From contig JASIRB010000122.1 of the NCBI GenBank assembly GCA_030323885.1, positions 1-64,000 on the forward strand: a stretch of 64,000 nt of DNA, given 5' to 3'. Within the stretch, counting starts at the first letter, position 1; every line of letters starts with the position of its first letter. Source of the stretch: Branchipolynoe longqiensis (lineage: Eukaryota > Annelida > Polychaeta > Phyllodocida > Polynoidae). Both the position numbers and the translations under genes were made by a program. The notes beneath the pieces were generated by a model. The model was given only the letters and a program-made list of their open reading frames with translations. It did no database searches and was not told the origin of the DNA. Below are positions 55,304 to 64,000 of the stretch, piece after piece.

Positions 55304-55941
55304 ATGGATTGCTCACACGCGATTCTGATAGTACCGGAATGGGACATGCAGCCATTCCTGGCAGCAGTGGCATTGGGAGCAAGAGACATGATCAGATTCC
55401 CGAGAGCAAGGAGAAACTTACAACATCAAGGGCCGCTCATAACACACCGAGACTTGTCGACGACACCTCTATTGGCATTCCTTTTTTGAACAAACATTTA
55501 GAGGAATATGGCCTAGACAAAATTACCCAACAAAGGTTAATTTCACACGCCTGGAGGAAAGGAACAGTTAAGTTGTATACTAGTTATTTAAAGAAGTGGG
55601 GACTTCATTGTTTGATTAAGAAGGTTAAGCCATTAAGGCCTACAATAGCCCAGGTAGTAAAGTTTCTAAGAATGCTGGAAGATTAAGGATTAGGATTTGG
55701 TGCAATTAATGCAGCAAGATGTGCATTGTCGATTATTCTACCTAGAGTAGATGGACAAACGGTTGGAAAACACCAGGTGGTACATTGGTTTTTAAGGTCG
55801 GTTTATGAGAGAAATCCACCGAAGCCAAAATATAACAGATTTTGGGATGTCTCAGTAGGTTTCAAGCTGTTTAAGTCTTGGCCTAGTAATAAACATTTAG
55901 CTATTAAGGAACTAGGATTTAAGTTAGCAGTTCTGATATGA
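55304..55941 (+). pseudogene. DIRS copy 3 tyrosine recombinase, 3' half deleted
   Basis: Frames 55304-55489, 55156-55686 and 55726-55941 give the overlap with pol, the N-terminal SAM-like half (LISHAWRKGTVKLYTSYLKK, VKFLRMLED, then a TAA at 55684), and NAARCALSIILPRVDGQTVG up to ELGFKLAVLI. The catalytic R, HxxR and Y are deleted. Confidence 0.85.
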
Positions 55942-56003
55942 CCTTAGATGTTGCCTGTTATCCATCATCTGTACCCAGGTAAGATTTGTATAACTATACT
56001 ATA
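55942..56003 (+). repeat. DIRS copy 3 right-end remnant with SINE-like junction
   Basis: After the truncated recombinase, TGATATGACCTTAGATGTTG (55943-55962, like the SINE 3' end) is directly followed by the DIRS right end GTTATCCATCATCTGTACCC to 56003. Confidence 0.72.
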
Positions 56004-56795
56004 TACAGCCACAACATTAGAGTCACTTCTCCTCCGGGGCCTTTGGTGGGGTGTCGATGTCCCCAGCTGCAGCAAATAGTTTCTGTGGCTCAATGTTCAA
56101 GTTGGAGACTTGTGAAATCCCGGACAGCCCGAACAGATTCAACAAACTGTCCGTGGCTGTTGGAGTGGCCGGAGTACTGGTGGACTGGTTCAGCACCGAT
56201 TGGGCTGAAGCCCACGCCCCGGAGACGGAGCTGCCAGTCTGTTGTGACGGTGCTGAAGGAATCCCCACCAGTGGAGGAGGACCCATGGGCTGCTGGGCAA
56301 ACAGAGCCTGCAGCTGCAGTACCGGCTACAGTACCTGCGCCGTCGGCTGGTACTGCAGCGCGCCGTAGGCTGGTGCATCGGCCCCGCCGGCTAGTGCATC
56401 GCCACCACGGGGTCACAGACGGGGGCCGCACAGGCAAAGCCATGGAGGGGGAGGGCCTAGACAGATCCACCTGCACGGGTGGCTCGTCGTCGTCACTGTC
56501 GTCCTCAAGCACCTCTGACAGGGCATGATAAATCCCGGCCCGTGCCTTCTTGAATTGGACGAAATTAGCAATGGCAGTCAGAACTGTCATGGGCTGTGAT
56601 GCAAGCGGCTTCGAGCCCTTCAGCATGTCTCCAGACTCATCAATGCGCTGCTGGAGAGCTGCCAGCAGAATGTCCTCCTCCACCGCCATTGACTGCTTCC
56701 CCTTGCCTCTAGCCGCGGCTTGGGGTGTTGGTCTTCCCGGCTACTCATCCAGCCCGATCTGCAGCTCAGCACAGGTAGTATCTGCAGCCTCAAGA

Positions 56796-57540
56796 TGTTT
56801 TGTTTGTTTGTTGTTGTTTTACGTCCTAGCAACATCTAAGGTCATATCAGGACGTGTACCGACTTGTGACTGCGCACTCATGGCGACTTTATAGTGCTGC
56901 CCCACTGGAAGACCAGGCCGCCAGCACCATGACCTGATATCCCACTCAGTCACATTATCCTGACACTGAGTCAACCAGTCTTTGTCCTATCCTAATAATG
57001 CTGAGCGCCAGGCTAGGAAGCGACAAGAATGTATTGGATGTCAGTCCCCACTGACATTAAAACACATTTTATTAAACTGTGTGGATTTCATGGCCCTGCG
57101 CCAACAATTTTACACTGCAAACAACATGCATGACCTTTTTACTAAAGTAAAACAAGAAAACATTTTAGCCTTTTTGAGGGCAGCTGGTTTGTACCAACTC
57201 ATATAGGTTTTTAAACAAATTTCATCAGTGAATAATAATATCATTTAGACTTTTATTTAGCTATATGATTGTGAGTTTACAAAATTCATGAGTGTCCATT
57301 GACACAAAATTGATTGTATGCTTTTACATGTAAAAGCGATGGTTTGAACAAAAACAAACATTTCTCGCCGTGAATATGGCCTATGCTGCCGACACGGCGT
57401 AAAGCAACCACCAATCAATCATCAATCAGCGACAAGTATAAATATTTAAGTCATTGGTTTGACTTGACCAGGGTTTGAACCCACGATCTACCAACACGGG
57501 AGACGGGTGCTCTAACTCATTCGGCCACCCCGTCTGGTCA
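56796..57540 (-). repeat. SINE on - strand, split by an I-type LINE fragment
   Basis: 57540-57429 is the tRNA-like head (GACCAGACGGGGTGGCCGAA, box B GGGTTCAAACCC), and 57027-56796 the body and tail (GACCTTAGATGTTGCTAGGA, ACAACAACAAACAAAC). The break is at GCGACAAG, duplicated at 57020-57027 and 57429-57436. Confidence 0.88.
57028..57428 (+). mobile_element. I-type LINE 3' fragment
   Basis: Encodes CIGCQSPLTLKHILLNCVDF, then LFTKVKQENILAFLRAAGLY and a stop at about 57206. The C-x2-C-LT-KHIL-x-C pattern and FL...GLY end are those of I/Nimb-type LINE polyproteins. The 3' end is GGCGTAAAGCAACCACCAAT with a CAATCAATCA tail. Flanked by GCGACAAG. Confidence 0.75.
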
Positions 57541-57789
57541 GCCCGAATATCGCCCTGAACTGCGTCTATGGCAGCAAACACCTGCAAGACAAAATAATAA
57601 AGCAACATAAGTAAAATGAATACAAATTGATTTTCCACAATGAGGTAAAGAATACAAAAATCCACATCATTGCAAATTATAATGCCATTAAAATATATAT
57701 GCTGTATAAGCCATTATACAAGTATAATAAGGCTGGAAGCTTCCATCTGCTCCCCACCCCTATCTACTGCCCCGGTCATCAACTGGAGG

Positions 57790-57828
57790 CCCGTCCTTAG
57801 ATGTTGCTAGTACATAAAACAACAAACA
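57790..57828 (+). repeat. Very short SINE tail insertion (39 bp)
   Basis: CCCGTCCTTAGATGTTGCTA then a TAAAACAACAAACA tail, flanked by ATCAACTGGAGG at 57778-57789 and 57829-57840. Lies in the intron of the Harbinger 2 ORF. Confidence 0.82.
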
Positions 57829-59054
57829 ATCAACTGGAGGAGCCTGATTAACCTAGAAACTTCGATCCTACTCACACTTATCCAGAATGAGGTCAATAAT
57901 AAATCAAATCCACATCATTGCAAATTATAATGTCAGTAAAATATATATTGCTTACAGTTCTGCAGGGCTCAGGACTGTGCCTGACGACTGAACTCAGGAA
58001 GCCAAACTTGTCCATTATCCACTGCTCCCTCTCTGTGCACAGAGGAGCCCATCACCGCTCTTCTTCTTGTGCAACCTCATGTTGGGGTCTCGTAGGGACT
58101 TGAACCAGCCCTGGAGATGCGCAGCAGTTTTCCCCCATCCTGGTCCTCCCACATCTTCCCTTTCTTGTCTGTCCGGCGGTAGTCAGTCATCTTGACGTTT
58201 CATATGACGGGGTTGTCGTGCAGGAACTCAAGATTCAGCCCCTCGTCTGCTGGGGGCAGAGTGCAGTCGCACTTCCTCACCCTCCTCTTGTTGGCGTTCT
58301 GCTGCTGGTTTGAGGCGGAGGAGGTGGGAGGCGACGGACGAGGCACAGGAATGAGGAGGAGATGGAGAGATGGACTGCGTCTCCATCGTCTCCTCAGTCT
58401 GGCTAGATGGAGATGTCACTGGAGGAGATGCCACTGGAGGAGATGCTGGATATGGTGGTGGAGATGATGATGTTTCCCCAGTCATCCTCTTTCTGCCTTT
58501 GCCTCGTCCCTGGCCAAACAGGCTAGCAATTGTGGAGCTCTTCTTTGCTGGCATGCTGGAGGTATTGTGAGGAGAGAGTCAGACTGCAGCCTTATTTATA
58601 CCCAAGGCCCGGGTGGGTCGGGTGCCCCCCAGTACGTTGGCATGCATTACGTCAACCTCGCGAATGCTGGGTGGACGATGTCACTACGCCAAACTATGCT
58701 GGACTGTCGTTTGATATGTGTCACTCATGCACAGGCATGACACTGTCATATGTTACACAACATGTTTAACGGTCGCTTGCAGAACGTTGGGATGATGTTA
58801 GGCAAACGCTAGGTATATGCCACACGCACGGGAGGCACGTTAGCCATAGATTGGGCCAAACCTTTTTTTTTTATCTTCTCTTGCGTTGACATGTATTACC
58901 ACTACGCCGGACTGACGGTATGCTTATGTTCACTACATTGTGCTGACGTCCAACTTGGCCCCCTGCGCCGCAAAGTTCGACACATCTCGACGTAAAAAAG
59001 TCATTTTACCCATTGGCCATGCGCTTGTGCGATGCGTCATAATGTGACAGGGCT

Positions 59055-59358
59055 ATAGATAACCCTAAGTCACAGCTTCAACACATCAGTATTGATAGGG
59101 CTCCAAATAACTTAAATAAATAATAGGTTGTTTCGGCCATACAAACTATGACTATTTGATGAAGATATTTGTAAATAACTAAAGTTGTGTTGATCATGTT
59201 TCTGCTTCTTTAACTTAGGACGTAATTGTACCACGAAAGAAACCACAGCTATAAGTATGAGTTTGTGAACGATGCCCCGTCTATTAGGGCTGTTTTATTT
59301 ACCATTATAATACAGTAAAGACACTCTAATTTGTATACATGCTGCACATATTAAGCCT
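59055..59358. other. Intergenic, 3' flank of RING-NHL gene 2
   Basis: Expected to hold the 3' UTR of the - strand gene ending at 59359. AT-rich; no other feature. Confidence 0.5.
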
Positions 59359-61155
59359 TCACATAATGCTGCAGACTTTGGAGCTGGGTTTGTTATCAGG
59401 CAGCTGTCTTCGCGGGTGGTAGTCGTAGCCCTCAGAGTCGTACATGTTGTTTGGGTCCTGGGCCGTCCTGCGGGAATGTGCCTTTGCAAGCCGCCGGTTT
59501 TCAAAATTGGCCTCAAAGTTGACCGGCTTAATGTAAGCCTTGTACCCTCTGCTTGCCTGCAGTAGCAGTGACCTGTCTGCCTTAGGGTAAATAGTGCCGC
59601 TGTCCTGGCCGCCCTCCAGCCTGGAGAACTTCTGTTCAGGCGAGGTGCTACGCAGTGACACCAGGCCGAGGCGGCTGGCGGGCGGGGCACTGCCGTTGTG
59701 CCGCCCCGCCCGCCCGCCGCGCCCTGCTCGCCGCCCGCACATTGCGTACTCGTAGGACTGTATCTCGGAGAAGTCCTCGCCCTCCACCCCTGTCAGCAAA
59801 ACCAGCAGCCGGCCGCTGCTGCTGAGCGTCACGTCCACCGGGCGAACATCCCGCCCCTTCTCAAACGTGTCCTTCACCGCAATGGCGCGGTAGTTGCCGG
59901 CCACGTCGAATACGTGCACGCGGTGATTGTCCCTGTCGGCGACCACGACGTTCATGTCCAGGTCCGTGCAGATGCCCATAGGGTGGAGCAGTTGGGCCTT
60001 GCCCGTCCCCATCACGCCGATCTTACGCGTAAACTTCCCTGTGTGGTCGAAGATCTTGACACAGTGGTTGCCATAGTCTGACACAAGGATTTCATCGAAG
60101 CTGTTGGTAGTGATGTAGTAGGGAGAACTGAACCTGTCATTCGCCGCACCTTTCTTTCCGAATTTCCGGACGAACTTGTACTTGTTGTCAAAAATATACA
60201 CGCAGTGGAGGCCTGCATCAGAGACGACTAGGTGGCCGTTTGACATGACGGCGATGCCTGAAGGTAGGCACTGGATCAGGTCGACCACCTTGGTCACGCA
60301 GGCGCCCACCTCGCGGCCGGCCAGCGACTGCACGACAGCCACGCATGCGCCGCCCGCCCCGCCTGTCTGCCGGCGGAGCGCGACGGCCAGGAAGCCTTCC
60401 TGCGTGAAGGCAAGGCCACGGTTCGGGCGGTGCGGGTGACGGGTCGTGTCGCCATAGAAGGGCTGCTGGTTGAGGTGCTTCTTGCACGCGCCTTCCGGTG
60501 AGAAAACGGCCACGTCGTCATTGGCATTGCTCACCAGCACGTCGCCGGCCTTGTTGGTGCAGATGCTGGTGGGGCTGTATAGATGGTCCGCGTGATCGCC
60601 GGGCTCAGGGCGCCCCACAGACGGCGCTGCGCTGGGTGTGTGCGGGTCAGCCAGGCTGATCAACAGGTGGTTGCGGGTTGGGTAGGCCTGCTTGTGCACA
60701 CGGGTGCACTCGTCACACAGCAAGGCCTCGCACAGCGTGCAGTAGTGGGCGGCCACCGCGCGGCGCCGGGTCAGGCCGCACATGGCGCAGTGCTGCGTGG
60801 AGACGGCGGCGGCCATGGTGTGCACCATGTTTTGCAGCACAGCTCGGCCCGGGAGCGCCGCCAGCTTGGGCGGCACGGGAAAGCTGGCGGCGCACACGGG
60901 GCACACAAAGTAGGCGGTGGCATGGTAGGCGATGCGCTGCTGCAGGATGTAGTCTCCGAGGCACACCCGGCAGAAGGAGTGGCCGCACTGCAGCGTCTTG
61001 GGGGCCTTGTACGGCTGGCTGCATAGCACGCAGCTGAGGATCGAGTCGATGCTCTGCTCTATGTTGTCCCACACTCCTGCCTGGCGGGACGCTACCGCAT
61101 TGCCATCCGCCCGCACCAGCGCCATCTGGGGTCGGATGGTTCTGGAGAGTGTCAC
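59359..61155 (-). CDS. RING-NHL (TRIM-type) protein, gene 2, intact
   Basis: A single intronless frame of 598 aa. A second ATG (residue 11, MALVRADGN) could be the true start. RING C3HC4 at about residues 42-88 (CVLC..CGHSFCRVC..CPVC) suggests an E3 ubiquitin ligase. A B-box-like zinc site follows at 123-163 (CAMC..YCTLCEALLCDEC). There is no long coiled coil. NHL-type beta-propeller repeats run from about 190 to 475 (SPTSICTNKAGDVLVSNAND, HLVVSDAGLHCVYIFDNKYK, EILVSDYGNHCVKIFDHTGK, NVVVADRDNHRVHVFDVAGN), usually an RNA- or protein-binding surface. A basic, Arg/Gly-rich tail ends in KVCSIM, a CaaX-like prenylation signal. Not assignable to a particular vertebrate TRIM. GC-rich relative to its surroundings. 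Confidence 0.9.
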   Translation of the reverse strand: MTLSRTIRPQMALVRADGNAVASRQAGVWDNIEQSIDSILSCVLCSQPYKAPKTLQCGHSFCRVCLGDYILQQRIAYHATAYFVCPVCAASFPVPPKLAALPGRAVLQNMVHTMAAAVSTQHCAMCGLTRRRAVAAHYCTLCEALLCDECTRVHKQAYPTRNHLLISLADPHTPSAAPSVGRPEPGDHADHLYSPTSICTNKAGDVLVSNANDDVAVFSPEGACKKHLNQQPFYGDTTRHPHRPNRGLAFTQEGFLAVALRRQTGGAGGACVAVVQSLAGREVGACVTKVVDLIQCLPSGIAVMSNGHLVVSDAGLHCVYIFDNKYKFVRKFGKKGAANDRFSSPYYITTNSFDEILVSDYGNHCVKIFDHTGKFTRKIGVMGTGKAQLLHPMGICTDLDMNVVVADRDNHRVHVFDVAGNYRAIAVKDTFEKGRDVRPVDVTLSSSGRLLVLLTGVEGEDFSEIQSYEYAMCGRRAGRGGRAGRHNGSAPPASRLGLVSLRSTSPEQKFSRLEGGQDSGTIYPKADRSLLLQASRGYKAYIKPVNFEANFENRRLAKAHSRRTAQDPNNMYDSEGYDYHPRRQLPDNKPSSKVCSIM

Positions 61156-62130
61156 TGCTGAGGAGTGTCGCTGGCTCTAGCTTCAACCTGCTGCATGTGG
61201 AGTAAGCTCATTCAGCCGGTGGAAGCCACTCTGAAACGACATTTTAAATTTATTTATATTTATTGAAGACTGCATACATATGGACCGAGATGGTCATTAT
61301 GTGTTATAACAAATGTTAAAGCATGATGTGTATGACCGGTATCATTTTGTTAGTACTTGGCATGCGCGACATAAACTGTTCAGTTCTGTAGTTAATTCTA
61401 TCTGTACGTCCCTATTTCCGAATAGCTTCACAGTTGGTTCCCGTTTGAATACTACTCCACAAATACTATGAATATGGTTAGCCACATACATCCATCTCCC
61501 CTAGCACCACGACTTCACTTCACATATCAAATAACATCATGACTTTCATTCTTAAATATTACCACAGAATTCTTAACCGTAAATAAGATGCATCACCAAA
61601 TCCGAAAAGCATGCCAAACAAGCATGTAACCGCACTATTTAGTGATACCGATTTTCGTATCTATTTTCTCACCCGAAGACATATAAGTTATTTCTAGTCT
61701 ATTTTGATTCTTACTTCATCTTCCGAACACCGGAAGTTAAGTATCAGGGGAGAGGTCAAGCTCGCGCAGGCCGGAAGTAGCCTCAGATTGATACTCGTCA
61801 ACAAAGTGACAACAGCGAGTTGGAGGAGGCTACTAAAGGTAAGTTAAAAAAGGAGGATTTTAGACTTATTTATGATTGATATTGTAGTGGATACAATCTG
61901 CTTATGATACTGGATCTGTGTGATAGAAAGATGTGAGACATTATGTGCTAAATGCCTCTGATGATGTCGTTTCAGAACGATCAGGAACACTGCGAGAATA
62001 TGTGCACATACTCCATCTTGGCCGTTCGAATACAAGCTACTAGGCTGTCATTGATGGAGTGGTCGCATTACTGAATGAATATTGGCTGAATATCACCAAA
62101 AATGGCAAAAATGATGTCTACTGAAGCGAA
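61156..62130. other. Upstream of RING-NHL gene 2, promoter not identified
   Basis: Should contain the promoter and 5' UTR of the - strand gene, but no core motif stands out. At 61840-61850 AAAGGTAAGT is donor-like on the + strand, without a partner exon. Confidence 0.4.
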
Positions 62131-62694
62131 TTGGACAATGAGTTGGCACAACCAACTAGGCTAGCCAAAGCAAAACCGCGAAAAAAGATGGCAGCTGACA
62201 CTAAGTCGAAGATGCACACAAACCACGCTGAAGTAGGTCAAGCTGGCATGCCATGTAGCAGTATTGAATCATCTGAGAATACAGCTGTGCCAGACATGCT
62301 TGACTTCAAAAAGATAGATTAAGAAATGCTGGTATTAAGAGAAGAAGCAAAGTCATTCCGTTTGGAGTCAGAACGTCTACATGACAATGTTTGAGATGAG
62401 TGGCATTATGAACGTGAGAACTATGTGGGTCAAGATGGCAGTCATGAGGCCTATGTAGGCCAAGATGGAGGCGGCGACTATGAGTGGGCGGATTATGGGC
62501 CGGATGAAGAAGAACAAGACTCACAATATTGGGATGCAGACGAGAATGATTTTATCTGTTCAATGAACACGGCAGAACAGTTGTTGGCAATAAAATCAGG
62601 CCTAGTAAAGCTAAAGCCGGTGACACAAGGGGCGCATGAACCGGGGGCGAGTACGAGCAAGATTTTGCCATTCAGGAATTTAAATTGGACATAA
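62131..62694 (+). pseudogene. Retroelement ORF1-like remnant
   Basis: Two frames of one protein. 62131-62322 is basic (KAKPRKKMAADTKSKMHTNH), with a stop at 62320 and another at about 62393; 62425-62694 is acidic (YEWADYGPDEEEQDSQYWDA). It faces, in the opposite orientation, an RT ORF 70 bases away. I do not recognise the family; a gag-like role is only suggested by the neighbour. Confidence 0.35.
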
Positions 62695-62765
62695 GAAGGT
62701 TAAGAGGCCAGTAACCTCACGGATTACTATAAGCAAGAGTATGGCTGGGGCCATCCAACATTAGT

Positions 62766-63458
62766 TTATCTAATTAGTTTATTTTGTTGCTCTCCCGCAC
62801 TGTCACAATTTGGGGCAATAATACAAAAATCGTCTAGGTAATTTACTATCCTGTCCATACCTTCTCTGAGAGCACACCTAACTATAAATTCGAAAAATTT
62901 TGAAAATACAAAAGGACTTGATGATAACCCCATGCACAGTCTGTTATCTACCATATACACCGGTCCCTCCCCTTTCTCACTTTCAAAATCCCAAACTAAA
63001 CCTTGTTTAGGCCTGTCTGTCAGGTGTATAGTGACTGACCGATAAGCATCTTTTAAATCGACTGTAGCTAAATAATCTCCGCATTCTAGCATGTCCACCA
63101 CATCGTCAACACTCTTATAGTTAAATTTTTGCGAAACACTATTTGTGAAACTGTTCACAGATTTCCCTTTTGGCCTACTGCAGTCCACTATACCCCTCCC
63201 ACCTCCTTCCTTATGTATGCAAAATATGTTATGTACGCATTGGGGGGTGCTACTGTTAAAGGAAATTATGTTTTGATCTAACTCTAACAACAGTTTTTGA
63301 GTTATAATGTCTTTATATAATTTATTGCGTATTTTTTTGAAAACCGCATTATATTCAACCGGACAGTCTGCATTGGTTACATGAAATCCAAATATCACTC
63401 CCCAAAGGATATAAATCCAATCCGGATCCGAGTCGCCCCGGAAAAACATTTCACACAA
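62766..63458 (-). pseudogene. Reverse transcriptase of a YR- or Gypsy-like element, truncated
   Basis: A 230-codon frame: an N-terminal lead-in, then VHNIFCIHKEGGGRGIVDCS RP (fingers), DYLATVDLKDAYRSVTIHLT (palm A), LCMGLSSSPFVFSKFFEFIV and the catalytic NYLDDFC. The DCSRP and MGLSSSPFVFSK wording resembles Ngaro-type and other YR-retrotransposon RTs more than classical Gypsy. It stops at 62766, before the thumb and RNase H. Confidence 0.75.
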
Positions 63459-63480
63459 AAATCGACATGGTTTAAGCTGA

Positions 63481-63545
63481 GATTCCTTCTACGCGGTATG
63501 CGGCATGCGAATGGGAAGATTCCTTCTACGCGGTATGCGGCATGC
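63481..63545. repeat. Direct repeat of a 29-nt GC-rich word
   Basis: GATTCCTTCTACGCGGTATG followed by CGGCATGCG occurs at 63481 and 63518. The related inverted word TCGCATGCCGCATGCCGCAC occurs at 63877, so 63490-63890 could be a small inverted-repeat element. Confidence 0.55.
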
Positions 63546-63889
63546 GGCACACGACCTGCTATATTTAAAAAATAAAAATAAACAAGTATACCCCATACTG
63601 CACTGTATATGGCCTAATATGGCATTTATATCTATGTAACTTTAGGTACGTCACATGGAGGTTCCTACCTTTATAATTACCAAATTATAGTTAAGTATTC
63701 ATATTTTTGTGGCTCTGGTAGCATTTTTACCAACCCGAACCCCCACCACCACTACTACCATATGTTTCCCCTCAGCACCCTTGTGCGTGACCGTTCCGTA
63801 ATGCTCAGTCGCCTCTCCTAGTGTTAAACTAATGGACACATCAGACTCAGGTTTCTATTCACACCCCCCTTGTCGCATGCCGCATGCCG

Positions 63890-64000
63890 CACCAATCGCT
63901 ACATGCTGTGGGTTCGAACCCCAACAGAGTCAACCGATTGACTTACAAAATTGATCATTTCCGATACCCAGCTGTCACAAGTTGGTACCCGTCTTGATAT
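63890..64000 (+). repeat. SINE fragment running to the window end
   Basis: Starts inside the tRNA-like head (GTGGGTTCGAACCCCAAC, box B), then the body in shortened form (GTCACAAGTTGGTACCCGTC) to TTGATAT, where the window ends before the ACCTTAGATG tail. Confidence 0.8.

Larger units (their letters stand above)
52969..55480 (+). pseudogene. DIRS copy 3 pol, multiply broken
   Basis: Pieces in order: N-terminus (to 53135), SINE insertion, RT with MFSLETARDLVTQDSWLASV and PYIDDSFIV (53539-53949), RT thumb (53972-54397), RNase H start TDASLEGWGAH across a frame change at about 54390, TDNTTAMAYIRNMGG (54445-54680), LINE insertion, then SQNTLADKKSHNF-type and VDLFASRNNHK segments (55027-55300) with changes of frame. 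At least five frame breaks. Confidence 0.83.
50616..56003 (+). mobile_element. DIRS-type YR retrotransposon, copy 3 (degenerate)
   Basis: Left end ATTTTACCTCGG at 50616, right end ACTATACTAT at 56003. Diverged from copies 1 and 2. It has lost the end of the recombinase and the whole internal complementary region through a deletion at about 55941-55962, and it contains a tRNA-type SINE (50890-51277), a full SINE (53193-53521) and a LINE 3' fragment (54681-55025). Not capable of movement. Confidence 0.9.
56023..58554 (-). pseudogene. Harbinger 2 second ORF, MADF/Myb-like, disrupted
   Basis: Starts at 58554 (MPAKKSSTIASLFGQGRGKG) with a Ser/Pro-rich N-terminus. The DNA-binding domain near 58220-58020 is frame-shifted. 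A donor near 57956 and a TTTTGTCTTGCAG acceptor (about 57584) match Harbinger 1. Exon 2 starts VFAAIDAVQGDIRAD, is split by a SINE (56796-57540), and continues with AAARGKGKQSMAVEEDILLA then LQQRIDESGDMLKGSKPLAS and AIANFVQFKKARAGIYHALS to about 56090. Same role as the partner protein of Harbinger 1. Confidence 0.75.
50044..59054 (+). mobile_element. PIF/Harbinger DNA transposon 2, transposase missing, invaded
   Basis: Inverted ends AGCCCTGTCGCATTACGACG and the complement of AGCCCTGTCACATTATGACG (right end 59054). Contains on the - strand a homologue of the second ORF of Harbinger 1 but no DDE transposase: only about 570 bases lie between the left end and DIRS copy 3. DIRS copy 3 landed in the 3' UTR region of that ORF, and a SINE landed in its second exon. 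The subterminal DNA has ACGTT/TACGTC-rich repeats as in Harbinger 1. TAA on the left versus TAG on the right is a possible target duplication. Confidence 0.82.

Noticed and set aside
59208..59262. TTTAACTTAG followed by a short frame ending in a stop, as a terminal TUBE1 exon
   Set aside because: The dozen codons do not resemble the tubulin C-terminus and no intervening exons exist here.
60583..61026. + strand 147-codon frame over RING-NHL gene 2
   Set aside because: GC-rich shadow of the conserved - strand RING/B-box coding sequence.

Overview
The window is animal nuclear DNA, probably from a marine invertebrate. A lophotrochozoan such as a mollusc or brachiopod is my guess, but nothing in the sequence fixes the taxon. 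The case for an animal genome is the split gene for epsilon-tubulin, the RING/NHL-repeat (TRIM-type) genes, and the mix of DIRS-type tyrosine-recombinase retrotransposons, CR1/Jockey-like, RTE and I-type LINEs, Ty3/Gypsy elements, PIF/Harbinger and pogo-type DNA transposons and tRNA-derived SINEs. There are no bacterial-style operons, rRNA genes or intact tRNA genes.

Host genes are sparse. Four consecutive internal exons of epsilon-tubulin (TUBE1) lie on the + strand at 17704-17777, 24913-25032, 25305-25420 and 35517-35638. Splice sites and phases agree, and the introns are swollen by transposons. No first exon and no exon after 35638 was found. Two intronless RING-NHL genes lie on the - strand. 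The one at 36288-38616 is broken by a frameshift and by a 944-bp inverted-repeat element. The one at 59359-61155 is intact, 598 aa long, and ends in a CaaX-like tetrapeptide. A decayed copy of an uncharacterised multicopy invertebrate protein family spans about 43995-49500 on the - strand and is split by an LTR retrotransposon.

The rest is a stack of nested mobile elements. 1-5311: DIRS copy 1, cut by the window edge. 5668-6338: a pyrimidine/purine strand-switching minisatellite. 8424-17574: a pogo-like DNA transposon whose transposase was split by DIRS copy 2 (9534-14925) and which also holds LINE A. 19480-24265: LINE C, split by an RTE element, itself split by a TAA-flanked inverted-repeat element. 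26567-30638: a SINE split by LINE B. 31015-35356: a Harbinger element carrying both a DDE transposase and a second DNA-binding-type protein. 40403-43860: Gypsy fragments. 44987-48963: a Gypsy element with 138-bp LTRs and CTTTC target duplications, carrying inside it a GC-rich inverted-repeat element (45771-47262). 50044-59054: a second Harbinger copy without transposase, invaded by DIRS copy 3 and by SINEs. 62131-63458: remnants of a further retroelement.

The three DIRS copies let one another be read. Each has gag, then an RT-RNase H ORF, then an overlapping tyrosine recombinase, flanked by inverted termini with an internal complementary region. Copies 1 and 2 keep the internal region perfectly matched to their own right end although the two copies differ from each other, which supports the circular-junction replication model for DIRS elements. 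Coordinates of element ends come from alignment by eye between copies and are good to a few bases where target duplications are given, looser elsewhere.
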